Part shown: positions 1 through 8,357 of the stretch, one piece after another
How positions within the stretch are numbered: the first letter of the stretch is position 1
How the letters are laid out: each line of letters opens with the position of its first letter
Assembly (NCBI RefSeq): GCF_003752365.1
Contig: NZ_RJUO01000006.1
Coordinates: 62,001-126,000, forward strand
Direction: 5' to 3'
Source: Frondihabitans sp. PhB188
GTDB taxonomy: Bacteria; Actinomycetota; Actinomycetes; Actinomycetales; Microbacteriaceae
Length of the DNA stretch: 64,000 nucleotides
Program-made: the position numbers and the translations under genes
The notes under the pieces: generated by a model
The model's database searches: none
Told to the model about the DNA's origin: nothing
What the model saw: only the letters and a program-made list of their open reading frames with translations

Positions 1-658
1 GTCGGCGAAGAACGCGTTCCACGCGGGCCCAGTCTCGCTCGTGGCGACTTGCAGGCCGAGGACTTCTCGTCGGCCGTCGCCATTGACTCCGGTCGCGACG
101 AGCACGACAGTGTTGATGACTCGGCCGCCCTCTCGGACCTTCATCGTCAACGCGTCGGCGGCGACAAAGGTGAACGGGCCCGCGTCCGCCAGGGAGCGGT
201 GCCGGAACTCGTTCACGTGCGTATCAAGGTCGGCAGCCATCCGAGAAACCTGCGATTTCGACGGCGAATGGATACCGAGCTGTTTCACCAACTTGTTTAT
301 CCGACGGGTCGAAACCCCGGCGAGGTAGCAGTCCGCGATCACCGTAATCAGTGCCGCTTCGGACCGCTTCCGGCGCTCGAGCAGCCACTCCGGGAAGTAG
401 GTTCCGGAGCGCAGTTTCGGGACGGCGACATCGATCGTTCCGGCTCTGGTGTCGAGGTCCCGGTGTCGATAACCGTTGCAGTGAGTCGTGCGGTCGGGGC
501 TTCGTTCGCCCCATTCGGCGCCGACGACAGCGTCCGCGTCGGCGGAGAGGAGGGCATTGATCATCGTCTGCAGCAGGTGCCGCATCAGATCCGGGGACGC
601 GTCGGTCAGGGCTTCGCCGAGCAGGCCAGCGGGGTCGACAATATGGGGAGCGGTCATC
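1..658 (-). CDS. IS256-family transposase, 5' part, cut by window edge
   Basis: Mutator/IS256-type DDE transposase. The reverse strand gives 219 codons from ATG at 658 to the window edge, about half of the usual 400 or so residues. It shows the family hallmarks: an N-terminal stretch reading AEWGERSPDRTTHCNGYRHR, then KLRSGTYFPEWLLERRKRSE, then the first catalytic aspartate in VAADALTMKVRE (Asp168), followed by VATGVNGDGRREVLGL. The remaining D and E lie outside the window. The open frame is intact as far as can be seen, so the element may be active. Confidence 0.9.
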
Positions 659-751
659 GTGTTGATGCCTTTCGAGAGGGTTGTAGGAGATTCCTCGAAG
701 GATCACACGGTGGCCGCGTCCACGTCAGCAACGACGCTCACGACCACCGAT

Positions 752-776
752 CAGTTACACCACTATGCGGGACTCA
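752..776 (-). repeat. probable IS256 terminal inverted repeat
   Basis: Read on the reverse strand this is GTCCCGCATAGTGGTGTAAC, which resembles the IS256 end pattern (a GTCC motif, then an AT-containing stretch ending in GTGTAA). The partner repeat is not in the window, so the exact boundary is an inference. Confidence 0.55.
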
Positions 777-847
777 ACTACCCGTCGGGGGTCCTTGCCT
801 GGGGTAGCGCTGCGGTACACGGGGCGGGATGTCGTAGTGTTCGGCGG

Positions 848-2455
848 GTGAGCGCTGATGCCGGTAGTTGGTTCCTTGACCGCGACGAATGGGGCCCGTC
901 GGTGTCTGACGTCCATAACGGTGGCGCTGGTCCCTGGTCGGAGGGGAACCATGTTCGTCCGCTGGTGCATGGTGCTGTGTATTTCGCCAGGCTTCATGAG
1001 GAACTGACGGCGTTGGTGGCGGGGGACCGGGTCTGGTTCACGGATTGGCGGGGCGACGCCGACGAACGCCTCCTCCCGGAGGGGCCAACGGTGGGTGAGG
1101 TGTTGGCGGGCCTGGCGCGCCGGGGTGTTGAGGTGCGCGGGCTGGTCTGGCGCTCACACGGGGAACGGATCTCGGGGCCCATCAGCGGCCGATCGAACCA
1201 GCTCCTTGGCGAAGAAATCAACGAGGCGGGTGGGGAAGTTTTGCTGGATCAACGGGTCCGCCTGTTCGGGTCGCACCACCAGAAGTTTTTTGTCATCCGT
1301 CGGCGAGACGACCCGGCCAAAGATGTCGCGTTCGTCGGCGGCATCGATTTGTCGCACACCCGGAGAGACGACGCCGACCACCGAGGCGACCCGCAAGCGC
1401 TCACGATGGACTCCCGGTACGGGAAGACCCCGCCGTGGCACGATGCCGCCCTGGAGCTGCGCGGCCCGGTCATCGCGGATCTTCTGGCGATTTTTGCAGA
1501 GCGTTGGGATGACCCGCACCCGCTGGATAGACGGACCCCGTACCGGATGCTGATGCAGCGCCTGGCTCGGATGCCCCGGCACCCGGAACCTCTTCCCGAG
1601 GCCGCGCCCCCGCCACCGGTCGCGGGCCGCCACGCAGTGCAGCTGCTGCGCACCTACGGGCACAAAAGACCACCGTTCCCCTTTGCTCCTGGAGGCGAGA
1701 GGAGTATCGCCCGCGGGTACGCGAAAGCCTTCGCGAGAGCGCAGCGGCTCATCTACATCGAGGATCAGTACTTGTGGTCCTTTGAGGTTGCCGCCGGCAT
1801 CGCCGACGCCCTGCGGAACAATACGCATCTGCAGGTCATCGTCGTTGTTCCCCGCTACCCCAACTCGGACACTGCCTTGTCGGGCCCACCGTCTCGGATC
1901 GGGCAGATCGATGCCATCCGGCTCCTCAAGCAGGCCGCGCCTGGTCGGGTGGGCGTCTTCGACCTAGAGAACGCTGCCGGGACCCCCATCTACATTCACG
2001 CCAAGGTCTGCATTGTCGACGACGTCTGGATGACGTGCGGGTCGGACAACTTCAACCGGCGTTCCTGGACCACCGACAGCGAATTGACGTGCGCCGTCCT
2101 CGACATCACCCCCGCCGAACCCGACGCGGATGAGAAAAGTCTTCAAGACGACAGCCCCCGGAAGCTGACCCGTGACCTCCGGATGCAGCTGTGGGCGGAA
2201 CACCTCGGCCTCGACACCGCCGACCCGCGCCTGCTGGATCCTGCGAACGGCTTGACATTATGGAAAGACACAGCCGATGTGCTCGATCACTGGCATGACA
2301 CCGGGCGGAATCAGCCACGCCCGCCCGGCCAGATCCGACACCACACCACCGAACCCGTCACGCGGTTCCAGCGGTTGTGGGCACGCCCCATCAATCGGCT
2401 CGCCGTTGACCCGGATGGGCGGCCGCGTCGACTTCGCGGCACAACCCAGTTTTAG
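848..2455 (+). CDS. phospholipase D-family protein
   Basis: About 535 residues with two HKD half-sites of the PLD superfamily: HHQKFFVI near residue 144 followed by AFVGGIDLS, and IHAKVCIVDD (His384) followed by CGSDNFNRRS. Both halves are complete, so a phosphodiesterase or transphosphatidylase acting on membrane lipids is likely. No signal peptide or membrane helix is evident. GTG at 848 is chosen because the frame upstream runs into the IS element; the ribosome-binding site is weak. A decarboxylase of the phosphatidylserine decarboxylase superfamily follows 48 bp downstream. The exact substrate cannot be read from sequence. Confidence 0.85.
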   Translation: MSADAGSWFLDRDEWGPSVSDVHNGGAGPWSEGNHVRPLVHGAVYFARLHEELTALVAGDRVWFTDWRGDADERLLPEGPTVGEVLAGLARRGVEVRGLVWRSHGERISGPISGRSNQLLGEEINEAGGEVLLDQRVRLFGSHHQKFFVIRRRDDPAKDVAFVGGIDLSHTRRDDADHRGDPQALTMDSRYGKTPPWHDAALELRGPVIADLLAIFAERWDDPHPLDRRTPYRMLMQRLARMPRHPEPLPEAAPPPPVAGRHAVQLLRTYGHKRPPFPFAPGGERSIARGYAKAFARAQRLIYIEDQYLWSFEVAAGIADALRNNTHLQVIVVVPRYPNSDTALSGPPSRIGQIDAIRLLKQAAPGRVGVFDLENAAGTPIYIHAKVCIVDDVWMTCGSDNFNRRSWTTDSELTCAVLDITPAEPDADEKSLQDDSPRKLTRDLRMQLWAEHLGLDTADPRLLDPANGLTLWKDTADVLDHWHDTGRNQPRPPGQIRHHTTEPVTRFQRLWARPINRLAVDPDGRPRRLRGTTQF

Positions 2456-2503
2456 GAAGGCCGAAACGTCGCTCTTCCAAGCGCACCTGAGTAGCTTTCG
2501 GTC

Positions 2504-3778
2504 ATGAGCACACAGGATGCACCGTCGGATCACAAACGCCGCAACGGGTGGCTGCCCGCCAACCAGGATGACCTAGAGACCTGGTTGGAGGGCCATCAAA
2601 CGCGAGTGGACGCGCGACCCGCTGACAAGGCGATGCAGCTGGTGGTGACTGAGTTTCGCGAGCTAATCGATACGGAGCCGGTGGTGCGGCTTTACCTAAC
2701 CGAGATGATCGATCAGGTTCCCCGAAATAGTGCCTACCGGAAGCGACACCTGAAAAACGTTGACCAGCTGCTGCTGATGATCGATGAAGTGTTGACAACG
2801 GCACCGGAGTTCAGCGACGGCGGCATGGTGACGACTCCGCTGACAGCCATCTTGGACTGGACGATGGGAACCCCGGCCGGGTTCGCCGCATACCGTGACC
2901 CGCGCATCAACGGCATGTTCCAAAAGATCCTCCAGACGTGGGGGGAGTTCCTCAGCAGCCCCGACTCCCGCTACGTGCTCAACGATTCCCCTCAGGGGTG
3001 GAAGTCCGAAGCCGCAAAGCAGATCGTCGGGATCGATGATTACCGGCACGACCCGGCAAAGCAGTACTGGGGTTTCACGTCTTGGAATGACTTTTTCACC
3101 CGCCGCCTCACGGCCACTTCCCGTCCGGTCGCATCGCCGGAAGATGATTCGGTGATCCTCAGCTCGTGTGAGTCGACACCGTACAAAATCAGCACCGGGG
3201 TGCAACGCCGAGACCGGTTCTGGGTGAAAAGCCAGCCGTACTCCCTCGAGGACATGCTCGCGAACGACCCGTCGGTGGATAAGTTCGTCGGCGGAACCGT
3301 CTATCAAGCGTTCTTGAGCGCGCTGAACTACCACCGCTGGCACAGCCCCGTCTCCGGCACCGTGCTGCGCGCCTTCGTGCAGCCAGGCACCTACTTCTCC
3401 GAGGCAGACTCCGAAGGCACTGACGCGACCGAGCCCAAGAACTCCGAAGGGTACCTTCCCCATGTCTCCGCCCGCGCAATCCTGATCATCCGGGCCGACA
3501 ACCCCAACATCGGACTCGTCGCCGTCATCGCCGTCGGAATGATCGAGGTGTCTTCCTGCATCATCGACCCCGAAGTCACGCCAGGCCATCACCTGAACAA
3601 GGGTGATGAGCTGGGATACTTCCAATTCGGCGGTTCCACGGAGTGCCTGGTCTTCCAACCCGGCGCAATCCATTCCTTCACCCTCTGCGCTCTCCCGCAG
3701 CCAGAGAATCCGGAGGCAAAAGCCGTGAAAGTTCGCTCCCATCTGGCCACCGCCCAAACCCCCGCACCCATTTCCTGA
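2504..3778 (+). CDS. phosphatidylserine decarboxylase-superfamily protein, PsiD-like
   Basis: 424 residues. The N-terminal half matches the PSDC domain found ahead of the catalytic domain in PsiD-type decarboxylases. The C-terminal half has YQAFLSALNYHRWHSPVSG and the self-cleavage motif in YFQFGGSTECLVF (Gly376-Gly377-Ser378-Thr379), which generates the pyruvoyl cofactor. Classical Psd enzymes are shorter, membrane bound and end in LGST. The GGST variant plus N-terminal domain is typical of soluble PsiD-like enzymes that act on amino acids, so phosphatidylserine is not the certain substrate. It may be co-transcribed with the PLD gene upstream. Confidence 0.85.
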   Translation: MSTQDAPSDHKRRNGWLPANQDDLETWLEGHQTRVDARPADKAMQLVVTEFRELIDTEPVVRLYLTEMIDQVPRNSAYRKRHLKNVDQLLLMIDEVLTTAPEFSDGGMVTTPLTAILDWTMGTPAGFAAYRDPRINGMFQKILQTWGEFLSSPDSRYVLNDSPQGWKSEAAKQIVGIDDYRHDPAKQYWGFTSWNDFFTRRLTATSRPVASPEDDSVILSSCESTPYKISTGVQRRDRFWVKSQPYSLEDMLANDPSVDKFVGGTVYQAFLSALNYHRWHSPVSGTVLRAFVQPGTYFSEADSEGTDATEPKNSEGYLPHVSARAILIIRADNPNIGLVAVIAVGMIEVSSCIIDPEVTPGHHLNKGDELGYFQFGGSTECLVFQPGAIHSFTLCALPQPENPEAKAVKVRSHLATAQTPAPIS

Positions 3779-3829
3779 TGAGGACCGACCTAGTAGGCAG
3801 ACAGCTACGCGTCCTGTGCGCGGGTGGTG

Positions 3830-5321
3830 TCAGTCCTTGATGCTGACGGTGTCGATGTCCATCCCGGATCCGGGAGCTGAGGGTTCCAGACCTGCGTTGA
3901 CCTTGCCGCCGGTGTCAGGGTCGATTCTCGTCCAGTACTCCACGATGCGTTCCATCAGTCCGGGGAGGGTGATCTTCCCGGCGTGCCCGATGATGTTCGC
4001 GACAAGGCGTTCACGTTCTGGTGCGGTCATGACGTCCCGAATGAGGGTGCCGGCCTGCCCGAAGTCGTCGTCTTCTGAGTGCAGGGCGGATGCGGCACGG
4101 ATGAGGACCCCGTCGCTTTCCCATCCGGGCCCTTCTGCGGCAAGGACAGGGTCGGCCGCGGGTCCGCCCAGGGAGTTCGGGGCGTAGACGGGGACGGTGG
4201 GCGAGTTGAAACCGTGCCGCATGGGGCCGTCTTTGGAGTAGCTGTTCACCGGCACATTGGGCTGGTTCACGGGGATCTCGGCGTAGTTCGTCCCGATCCG
4301 GTACCGCTGCGCGTCTGCATAGGCAAAGATCCGCGCAAGAAGCATCTTGTCGGGGGAGGCGTCGATGCCGGGGACGAAGTTCGAAACGTCGAAAGCTGCT
4401 TGTTCGATTTGCGCGACGTAGTTCTCCGGGTTCCGGTCAAGCGTCATCGTGCCGACCTTGATCAGCGGGTAGTCCTCGTGCGGCCACACCTTGGTGACGT
4501 CGAACGGGTTGAACCGGTACGCGGCGGCGTCCTCATACGGCATCACCTGCACGAACAGCGTCCAAGTCGGAAGTTGCCGGCCTTGATTGATTCGGACAGG
4601 TCCCGGAGGTGGAAGTCCGGGTCAATGCCTGCGAGGGTTTCCCCGTCGGCTTGGGCGATGTTCGACACGCCCTGGTCGGTTTTGAAGTGGTACTTGACCC
4701 AGGAGCGGACCCCGTCTTTGTTGATCCACTGGAAGGTGTGGGATCCGAAGCCGTCCATCATCCGCCACGACGCCGGGATTCCCCGGTCGCTCATCAGGAT
4801 GGTGACTTGGTGCGCGGATTCGGGGGAGAGGGTCCAGAAGTCCCATTGCATGTCGTGGTTTCGGAGGTGTTCCCCGGGGAGGCGTTTTTGGGAGCGGATG
4901 AAGTCGGGGAACTTGATTCCGTCGCGGATGAAGAACACGGGGGTGTTGTTGGCGACGAGGTCGTAGTTGCCCTCGTCGGTGTAGAACATCAGCGCGAACC
5001 CGCGCGGGTCACGGTTCGTGTCGGCGCTGCCTTGTTCGCCGGCGACGGTGGAGAACCGGGCGAGCATGTCGACCTTCGCCCCGGGCTGGAAGAGGCTGGC
5101 CCGGGTGTATTGGGAGACGTCTTCGGTGGTTTCGAAGGTCCCGAATGCCCCGCCGCCTTTGGCGTGGACGACTCGTTCGGGGAGCGTTCCCGGTTGAACT
5201 GGGCATTCTTCTCCACCAGGTACCGGTCGTGAAGGGGGATGACGCCGTCGTTGCCGACGGTCTGGGAATGCTCGTCACTGGCGACAGCGGCGCCGGAATT
5301 GAAAGTGGTCGGGTCAGCCAT
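3830..5321 (-). pseudogene. monofunctional haem catalase, two one-base frameshifts
   Basis: Starts at ATG 5321 ([20 protein letters not shown]). The frame is lost near 5186 where NRERVPERVV should be encoded: CGCTCCCCGAA stands where CGCGTCCCCGAA is expected. It is lost again near 4553 where [11 protein letters not shown] is expected: AACTTCCGACT stands for AACTTCCCGACT. Across the three frames the whole catalase can be read: the catalytic His region [11 protein letters not shown], Asn in [11 protein letters not shown] and the haem-ligand Tyr in RIFAYADAQRYRIG. Reassembled length is about 497 residues, a small-subunit catalase. Two clean one-base losses, one in a C run, could be sequencing errors; otherwise the gene is dead. 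Confidence 0.9.
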
Positions 5322-5624
5322 AGGCAGTACTCGAAATCAGTCACGGTTCACCGGCAGCAGCGCCGGTTGAACCCATTACGTGCACGGATGGTGTCGAGTG
5401 GGCCGGAACGTCCAGAAGAAGAGCAGTCCTTTTGGCCGTTCCGGTTCCGGGCCTTCCCGTCGTGAGGTCGGTCGGGGCTCGGGTCGGCCTCGCCGCCCGC
5501 AGGCCGTTCACCTGCCCGATCGCAGCGGAGTACTGGCCGCGATAGCGAGGCCGTTGTCACCAGTCCGGTCGGAGTGAACACATGCTGGCAGAGTTGCGCC
5601 GACTTTGTCCGATGGTCAGGTGGG
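5322..5624. other. intergenic stretch upstream of the catalase
   Basis: No convincing gene, repeat or terminator seen. It must hold the catalase promoter on the reverse strand. Confidence 0.5.
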
Positions 5625-5768
5625 TTAGGCGATGAGGCGGAGGGCTCGTTTGTCGTCTGGGCCTAACGCGAGGCCTACTACGTGAGCGTCGGCGGGGACG
5701 GCGCCTTCTAGTGCACGGATGAGACCTCTGCGGGTGGGATTTTCTGTGGTGTGTTCTTCTAAGGGCAT
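5625..5768 (-). CDS. small hypothetical protein (47 aa)
   Basis: ATG at 5768 to TAA at 5625, reading MPLEEHTTENPTRRGLIRAL and ending in ALGPDDKRALRLIA. Codon usage is GC-rich in third positions like its neighbours, but the ribosome-binding site is weak. No family recognised. It might also be the tail of a decayed gene. Confidence 0.35.
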   Translation of the reverse strand: MPLEEHTTENPTRRGLIRALEGAVPADAHVVGLALGPDDKRALRLIA

Positions 5769-5921
5769 GCCGGGTTTTTGGAAAAGGATTTAGCCGTGCA
5801 TGAGGGCCTATCCGTTGGCGGATATATATCCGCCCGCGGATGGAATCTGACCTGGCGCACAGTACGCCCACCCGCCGCGGCCACGCGCCGCCGTCCCCAC
5901 CGCATGGGCACGCAGATCTAT

Positions 5922-6443
5922 CTATGCGGGCGCGCCATGGTTAACGGCGGCGGTGATGTCGGTGAGGAGGGTGTTAGCGCGTATGGTTTCGCGGCGGCTG
6001 AGTGCACCGAGAATGGCGCCGAGTTCGTCCCTGGTGGGTTCGGTCGCGGTGTCGAGGATGGCTTTGGTCTCGGCGCTGAGGTGCAGGGTGTGTGCACGCT
6101 TGTCGGTCGGATCTGGTTCCCGAGAGAGGTGTCCGGCCTTCAGGAGCCGGCTGACAAGGAAGGTGGTGGCGGCGGAGGTGATGCCAAGCAGGGCGGACAC
6201 GTCGGCGGCACGGATGGGAGCGTTCTCGTCGTTGCGGGTGTTGATGTGTTGCAGGGCGGCGAGGTCGGTTGGGCCAAGCTTCAGGAGGTCTTCGAGGCGC
6301 CGGGTGAGTCTTGTGTCGGCGTCTCGAAGTACCCGGATTCTGTGCAGCAGCTCTTCTATGCCAAAGGAAACGGGGGCTGCGATGGTTCGCAGTTCGGTGG
6401 GCTGTGTCTGATCCGGGTTGTTGTTGAGGGTAGGGCCGGTCAT
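5922..6443 (-). CDS. MarR-family transcriptional regulator
   Basis: 173 residues with a winged helix-turn-helix: KLGPTDLAALQHINTR, then AADVSALLGITSAATTFLVSRLLKAGHLSREPDPTDKRAH in adjoining segments, the recognition helix and wing of MarR. GAAAGG lies just ahead of ATG 6443. It is immediately downstream of, and on the same strand as, the small-protein chain at 6.5-7.4 kb, which it may regulate. Ligand unknown. Confidence 0.85.
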   Translation of the reverse strand: MTGPTLNNNPDQTQPTELRTIAAPVSFGIEELLHRIRVLRDADTRLTRRLEDLLKLGPTDLAALQHINTRNDENAPIRAADVSALLGITSAATTFLVSRLLKAGHLSREPDPTDKRAHTLHLSAETKAILDTATEPTRDELGAILGALSRRETIRANTLLTDITAAVNHGAPA

Positions 6444-6520
6444 GATGGTGCCTTTCGGCCGGCCGTGGGTTGGCCGGCCGGGAGTGGTGCAGTGTCACCG
6501 TATCGGCAGCAGGTGTGGTG

Positions 6521-6595
6521 TTAGTCGTCGTCTTCCGTGGTGTCGACGTCGAGGTTGTAGTAACTCCGGTACTCGGTCAGGGAGTCGTCGTTCAT
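6521..6595 (-). CDS. 24-residue acidic peptide
   Basis: MNDDSLTEYRSYYNLDVDTT followed by EDDD and stop. The ATG overlaps the stop of the 42-residue gene upstream in an ATGA arrangement, which suggests translational coupling. Very short, so uncertain. Confidence 0.35.
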   Translation of the reverse strand: MNDDSLTEYRSYYNLDVDTTEDDD

Positions 6596-6720
6596 GCGAG
6601 GAAAGGTTCGGTCCAGCCGGTTGCGAGGTCGCGGTTGATGATGAGGGGATCGATGCCGAACCGGTGGTTGACGTGGGAGTCGAGGTCAGGGTGCACCATC
6701 ACCGCAAAGCTGGTCTTCAC
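6592..6720 (-). CDS. small hypothetical protein (42 aa)
   Basis: GTG at 6720 preceded by AAGGCGAG; reads VKTSFAVMVHPDLDSHVNHR and ends in RDLATGWTEPFLA. Third gene in a four-gene chain of small proteins. No family recognised. Confidence 0.45.
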   Translation of the reverse strand: MKTSFAVMVHPDLDSHVNHRFGIDPLIINRDLATGWTEPFLA

Positions 6721-6832
6721 GCCATCTCGCCTTTCTGGGTGGGTTCGGCTGTGAACAGGGCCGACATGTCGAGTGCCTCTGTGACGGGCAGAGCCGAGTC
6801 GGACCACGTTGATCCGGGCAGTACTGAGGCGC

Positions 6833-7030
6833 TTACGCGGTTTTCTGCATGGGCTCGGAGGTGAAGAAGTCCGCGTAGCAGGCGTCCGGGTTAGGGGTGA
6901 TCCGATTGGTGGCGGGAGCTGTTTCGGTTGACTTCCAAAAAAGGGGCAGTTCGGGCTGCTTCCTTCTTCTTCTCGGGTAGACGCCAACACGCATCGGGGG
7001 AATATCGGGGTGGGAGATGTAGAGGCTCAT
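6833..7030 (-). CDS. small hypothetical protein, family shared with 43.5 kb (65 aa)
   Basis: Begins MSLYISHPDIPPMRVGVYPR and ends in ACYADFFTSEPMQKTA. It overlaps the upstream gene by four bases (ATGA). Its start and end match the 53-residue product at 43544-43705 (SLYESHPDVPAYRVPGYPRR, then YQDFFTYEPERI), so the gene is a real member of an unnamed paralogous family. No catalytic motif seen; probably a cytoplasmic partner of the adjacent membrane-anchored protein. Confidence 0.65.
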   Translation of the reverse strand: MSLYISHPDIPPMRVGVYPRRRRKQPELPLFWKSTETAPATNRITPNPDACYADFFTSEPMQKTA

Positions 7031-7413
7031 GAATGCAGCGCTCCGGTCATCAGGGACATCGCCGCCGCGGTCGTTGCGGCAATACCGGCGGCGAGGGCGG
7101 TGAACCGCCCTGCAGGGGTGATGTGAAGGCGCGGAAAGAGGGTGCCGACACGCTGGTTCAGGTAGGCGCGGCCTGTGGGGTGCAGCACTTGCGTTTGGGC
7201 GTCGTCGAGGGTGTCAAAGGTGCCGATAACGGAGCCGACCTGGTCACAGGCGGTGAACCGGTAGTCAGCGTATTCAACAGTTCCATGGAACTCAGTGCCC
7301 TGCACCGCGGACCAGAGGGTGGGGGCGACCTGGGTCCACGTAGGGGCGGCGGAGAGGGTGGTGAAGGTGAACGGGCTGGGTGCGGTGAGAGTCATCGGGG
7401 CCACTTTTCTCAA
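7027..7413 (-). CDS. small protein with C-terminal membrane anchor, family shared with 43.7-44.3 kb
   Basis: 128 residues, or 122 from the internal ATG. A soluble domain carries HGTVEYADYRFTACDQVG followed by IGTFDTLDDAQ. A C-terminal helix rich in Ala follows (FTALAAGIAATTAAAMSLMT). The same pattern (GT-[VI]-E, F, CD, G, GT, T, A) recurs at 44086-44307. It is first of a four-gene overlapping chain. No known family recognised. A CCCCC/GGGAG palindrome lies about 75 bp upstream. Confidence 0.65.
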   Translation of the reverse strand: MRKVAPMTLTAPSPFTFTTLSAAPTWTQVAPTLWSAVQGTEFHGTVEYADYRFTACDQVGSVIGTFDTLDDAQTQVLHPTGRAYLNQRVGTLFPRLHITPAGRFTALAAGIAATTAAAMSLMTGALHS

Positions 7414-7570
7414 GCCGGTGAGGGCTTGGTGTTGTTCGGGTTCCTGCTTCGCTGCCCGGGTGTTCCCCAGGGTCTGGGGGTGCTCCCTACGGGGGTGAAG
7501 CTGTGCGGAAAAGAACCGTTGACCAGAATGTATTGGGGCCCGGTTTGGCTAAGCAACTGAGGTAGACGCA

Positions 7571-7604
7571 AAGCGCGGGTAGGGCTATGTGGGCCGCGTT
7601 TTTT
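7571..7604 (+). terminator. hairpin plus T tract, possible terminator or leader attenuator
   Basis: A GCGCGG/CCGCGT stem is followed directly by six T residues. On the plus strand no gene lies just upstream, so it could be an attenuator in the sigma-factor leader. On the minus strand it has an A tract and would lie upstream of the small-protein chain. Confidence 0.4.
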
Positions 7605-7654
7605 GATTGGATTCTGTAGCGAGGTCAGGAAATACCGGGCTTGCGGGGCTGTCT

Positions 7655-7671
7655 ACCCCCGGAGTGGGGGT
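7655..7671. promoter_or_regulatory. C/G-tract palindrome upstream of ECF sigma gene
   Basis: ACCCCC-GGAGT-GGGGGT, a perfect six-base inverted repeat about 100 bp before the sigma factor start. G-tract palindromes of this type are bound by CsoR/RcnR-like metal sensors in other bacteria. No such sensor is in this window, so the reader is unknown. Confidence 0.35.
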
Positions 7672-7771
7672 TCCTGGTTTGATGCGTGCTCATAGAGTTC
7701 AGATGCCGCGTTGGGATCAAGCCCCGTGGCGCGTCCCGGCTGCGACAACGAGCCAAAAAGGAAATCTCCCT

Positions 7772-8347
7772 GTGTCTCTTGCCCCTGCCCCCGATGCCGA
7801 TATCGACCGCACCAACGAAGACCTCCTCGTCCTCACCGCCGAAGGAAACCAGGACGCGTTCGCGGTCTTCTATGACCGGATCGGCGGCCGTGTCCTCGGT
7901 CTCGTGCAGCGGGTTCTCATTGATTCGGCGCAGTCCGAGGAAGTGACTCAGGACGTGTTTGTGGAAATTTGGCAGAACGCCACCAAGTTTGATCCGTCGC
8001 GCGGGAAGGCGGCGTCGTGGGCGTTGACGATCGCGCACCGCAGGGCGATTGACCGGGTGCGGTCTTCGCAATCCAGCCGGGATCGAGACTACATGGTCGG
8101 TATTCGTGATCTTGAGGCGCCCCGGGATGACGTTGCTGAATCTGTGGAAGTGCGCCTGGAACATGAACGCGTCAGCCGCGCCATGGCCCGACTCACGGAC
8201 ATCCAACGCGCCGCGCTGGAGCTGACCTATTTCCAAGGCCTGACGAACACGGAAGCTGCCCTACGCGCAGGCATTCCAGCCAACACGATGAAGACTCGGC
8301 TTCGCGACAGCCTGGCCGCCCTACGGAGGCTGGTGAACGCCGCCTAA
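7772..8347 (+). CDS. ECF RNA polymerase sigma factor, SigK-like
   Basis: 191 residues from GTG 7772, chosen because AAAAAGGAAA precedes it at good spacing. Region 2 is seen in QSEEVTQDVFVEIWQNATKF and KAASWALTIAHRRAIDRVRS. Region 4 is seen in LTDIQRAALELTYFQGLTNT followed by the IPANTMKTRLRDSL recognition helix. It resembles SigK-type factors, which normally have an RskA anti-sigma gene next door. Here the next gene is a convergent AraC regulator, so the partner is missing or elsewhere. Confidence 0.85.
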   Translation: MSLAPAPDADIDRTNEDLLVLTAEGNQDAFAVFYDRIGGRVLGLVQRVLIDSAQSEEVTQDVFVEIWQNATKFDPSRGKAASWALTIAHRRAIDRVRSSQSSRDRDYMVGIRDLEAPRDDVAESVEVRLEHERVSRAMARLTDIQRAALELTYFQGLTNTEAALRAGIPANTMKTRLRDSLAALRRLVNAA

Positions 8348-8357
8348 CGACGTGATG

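Larger units (their letters stand above)
1..778 (-). mobile_element. IS256-family insertion sequence, partial
   Basis: Consists of the transposase 5' half plus about 120 bp of upstream sequence ending in a probable terminal inverted repeat. The other end is outside the window. It borders the phospholipase D gene, whose start lies about 70 bp beyond the element end. Confidence 0.75.

Noticed and set aside
4079-5232. Long plus-strand frames over the catalase
   Set aside because: Antisense shadows; the reverse strand reads as catalase across three frames.
3830-5321. Programmed frameshifting in the catalase
   Set aside because: Two independent one-base losses with no slippery sequence or structure, and catalases are not known to use recoding.
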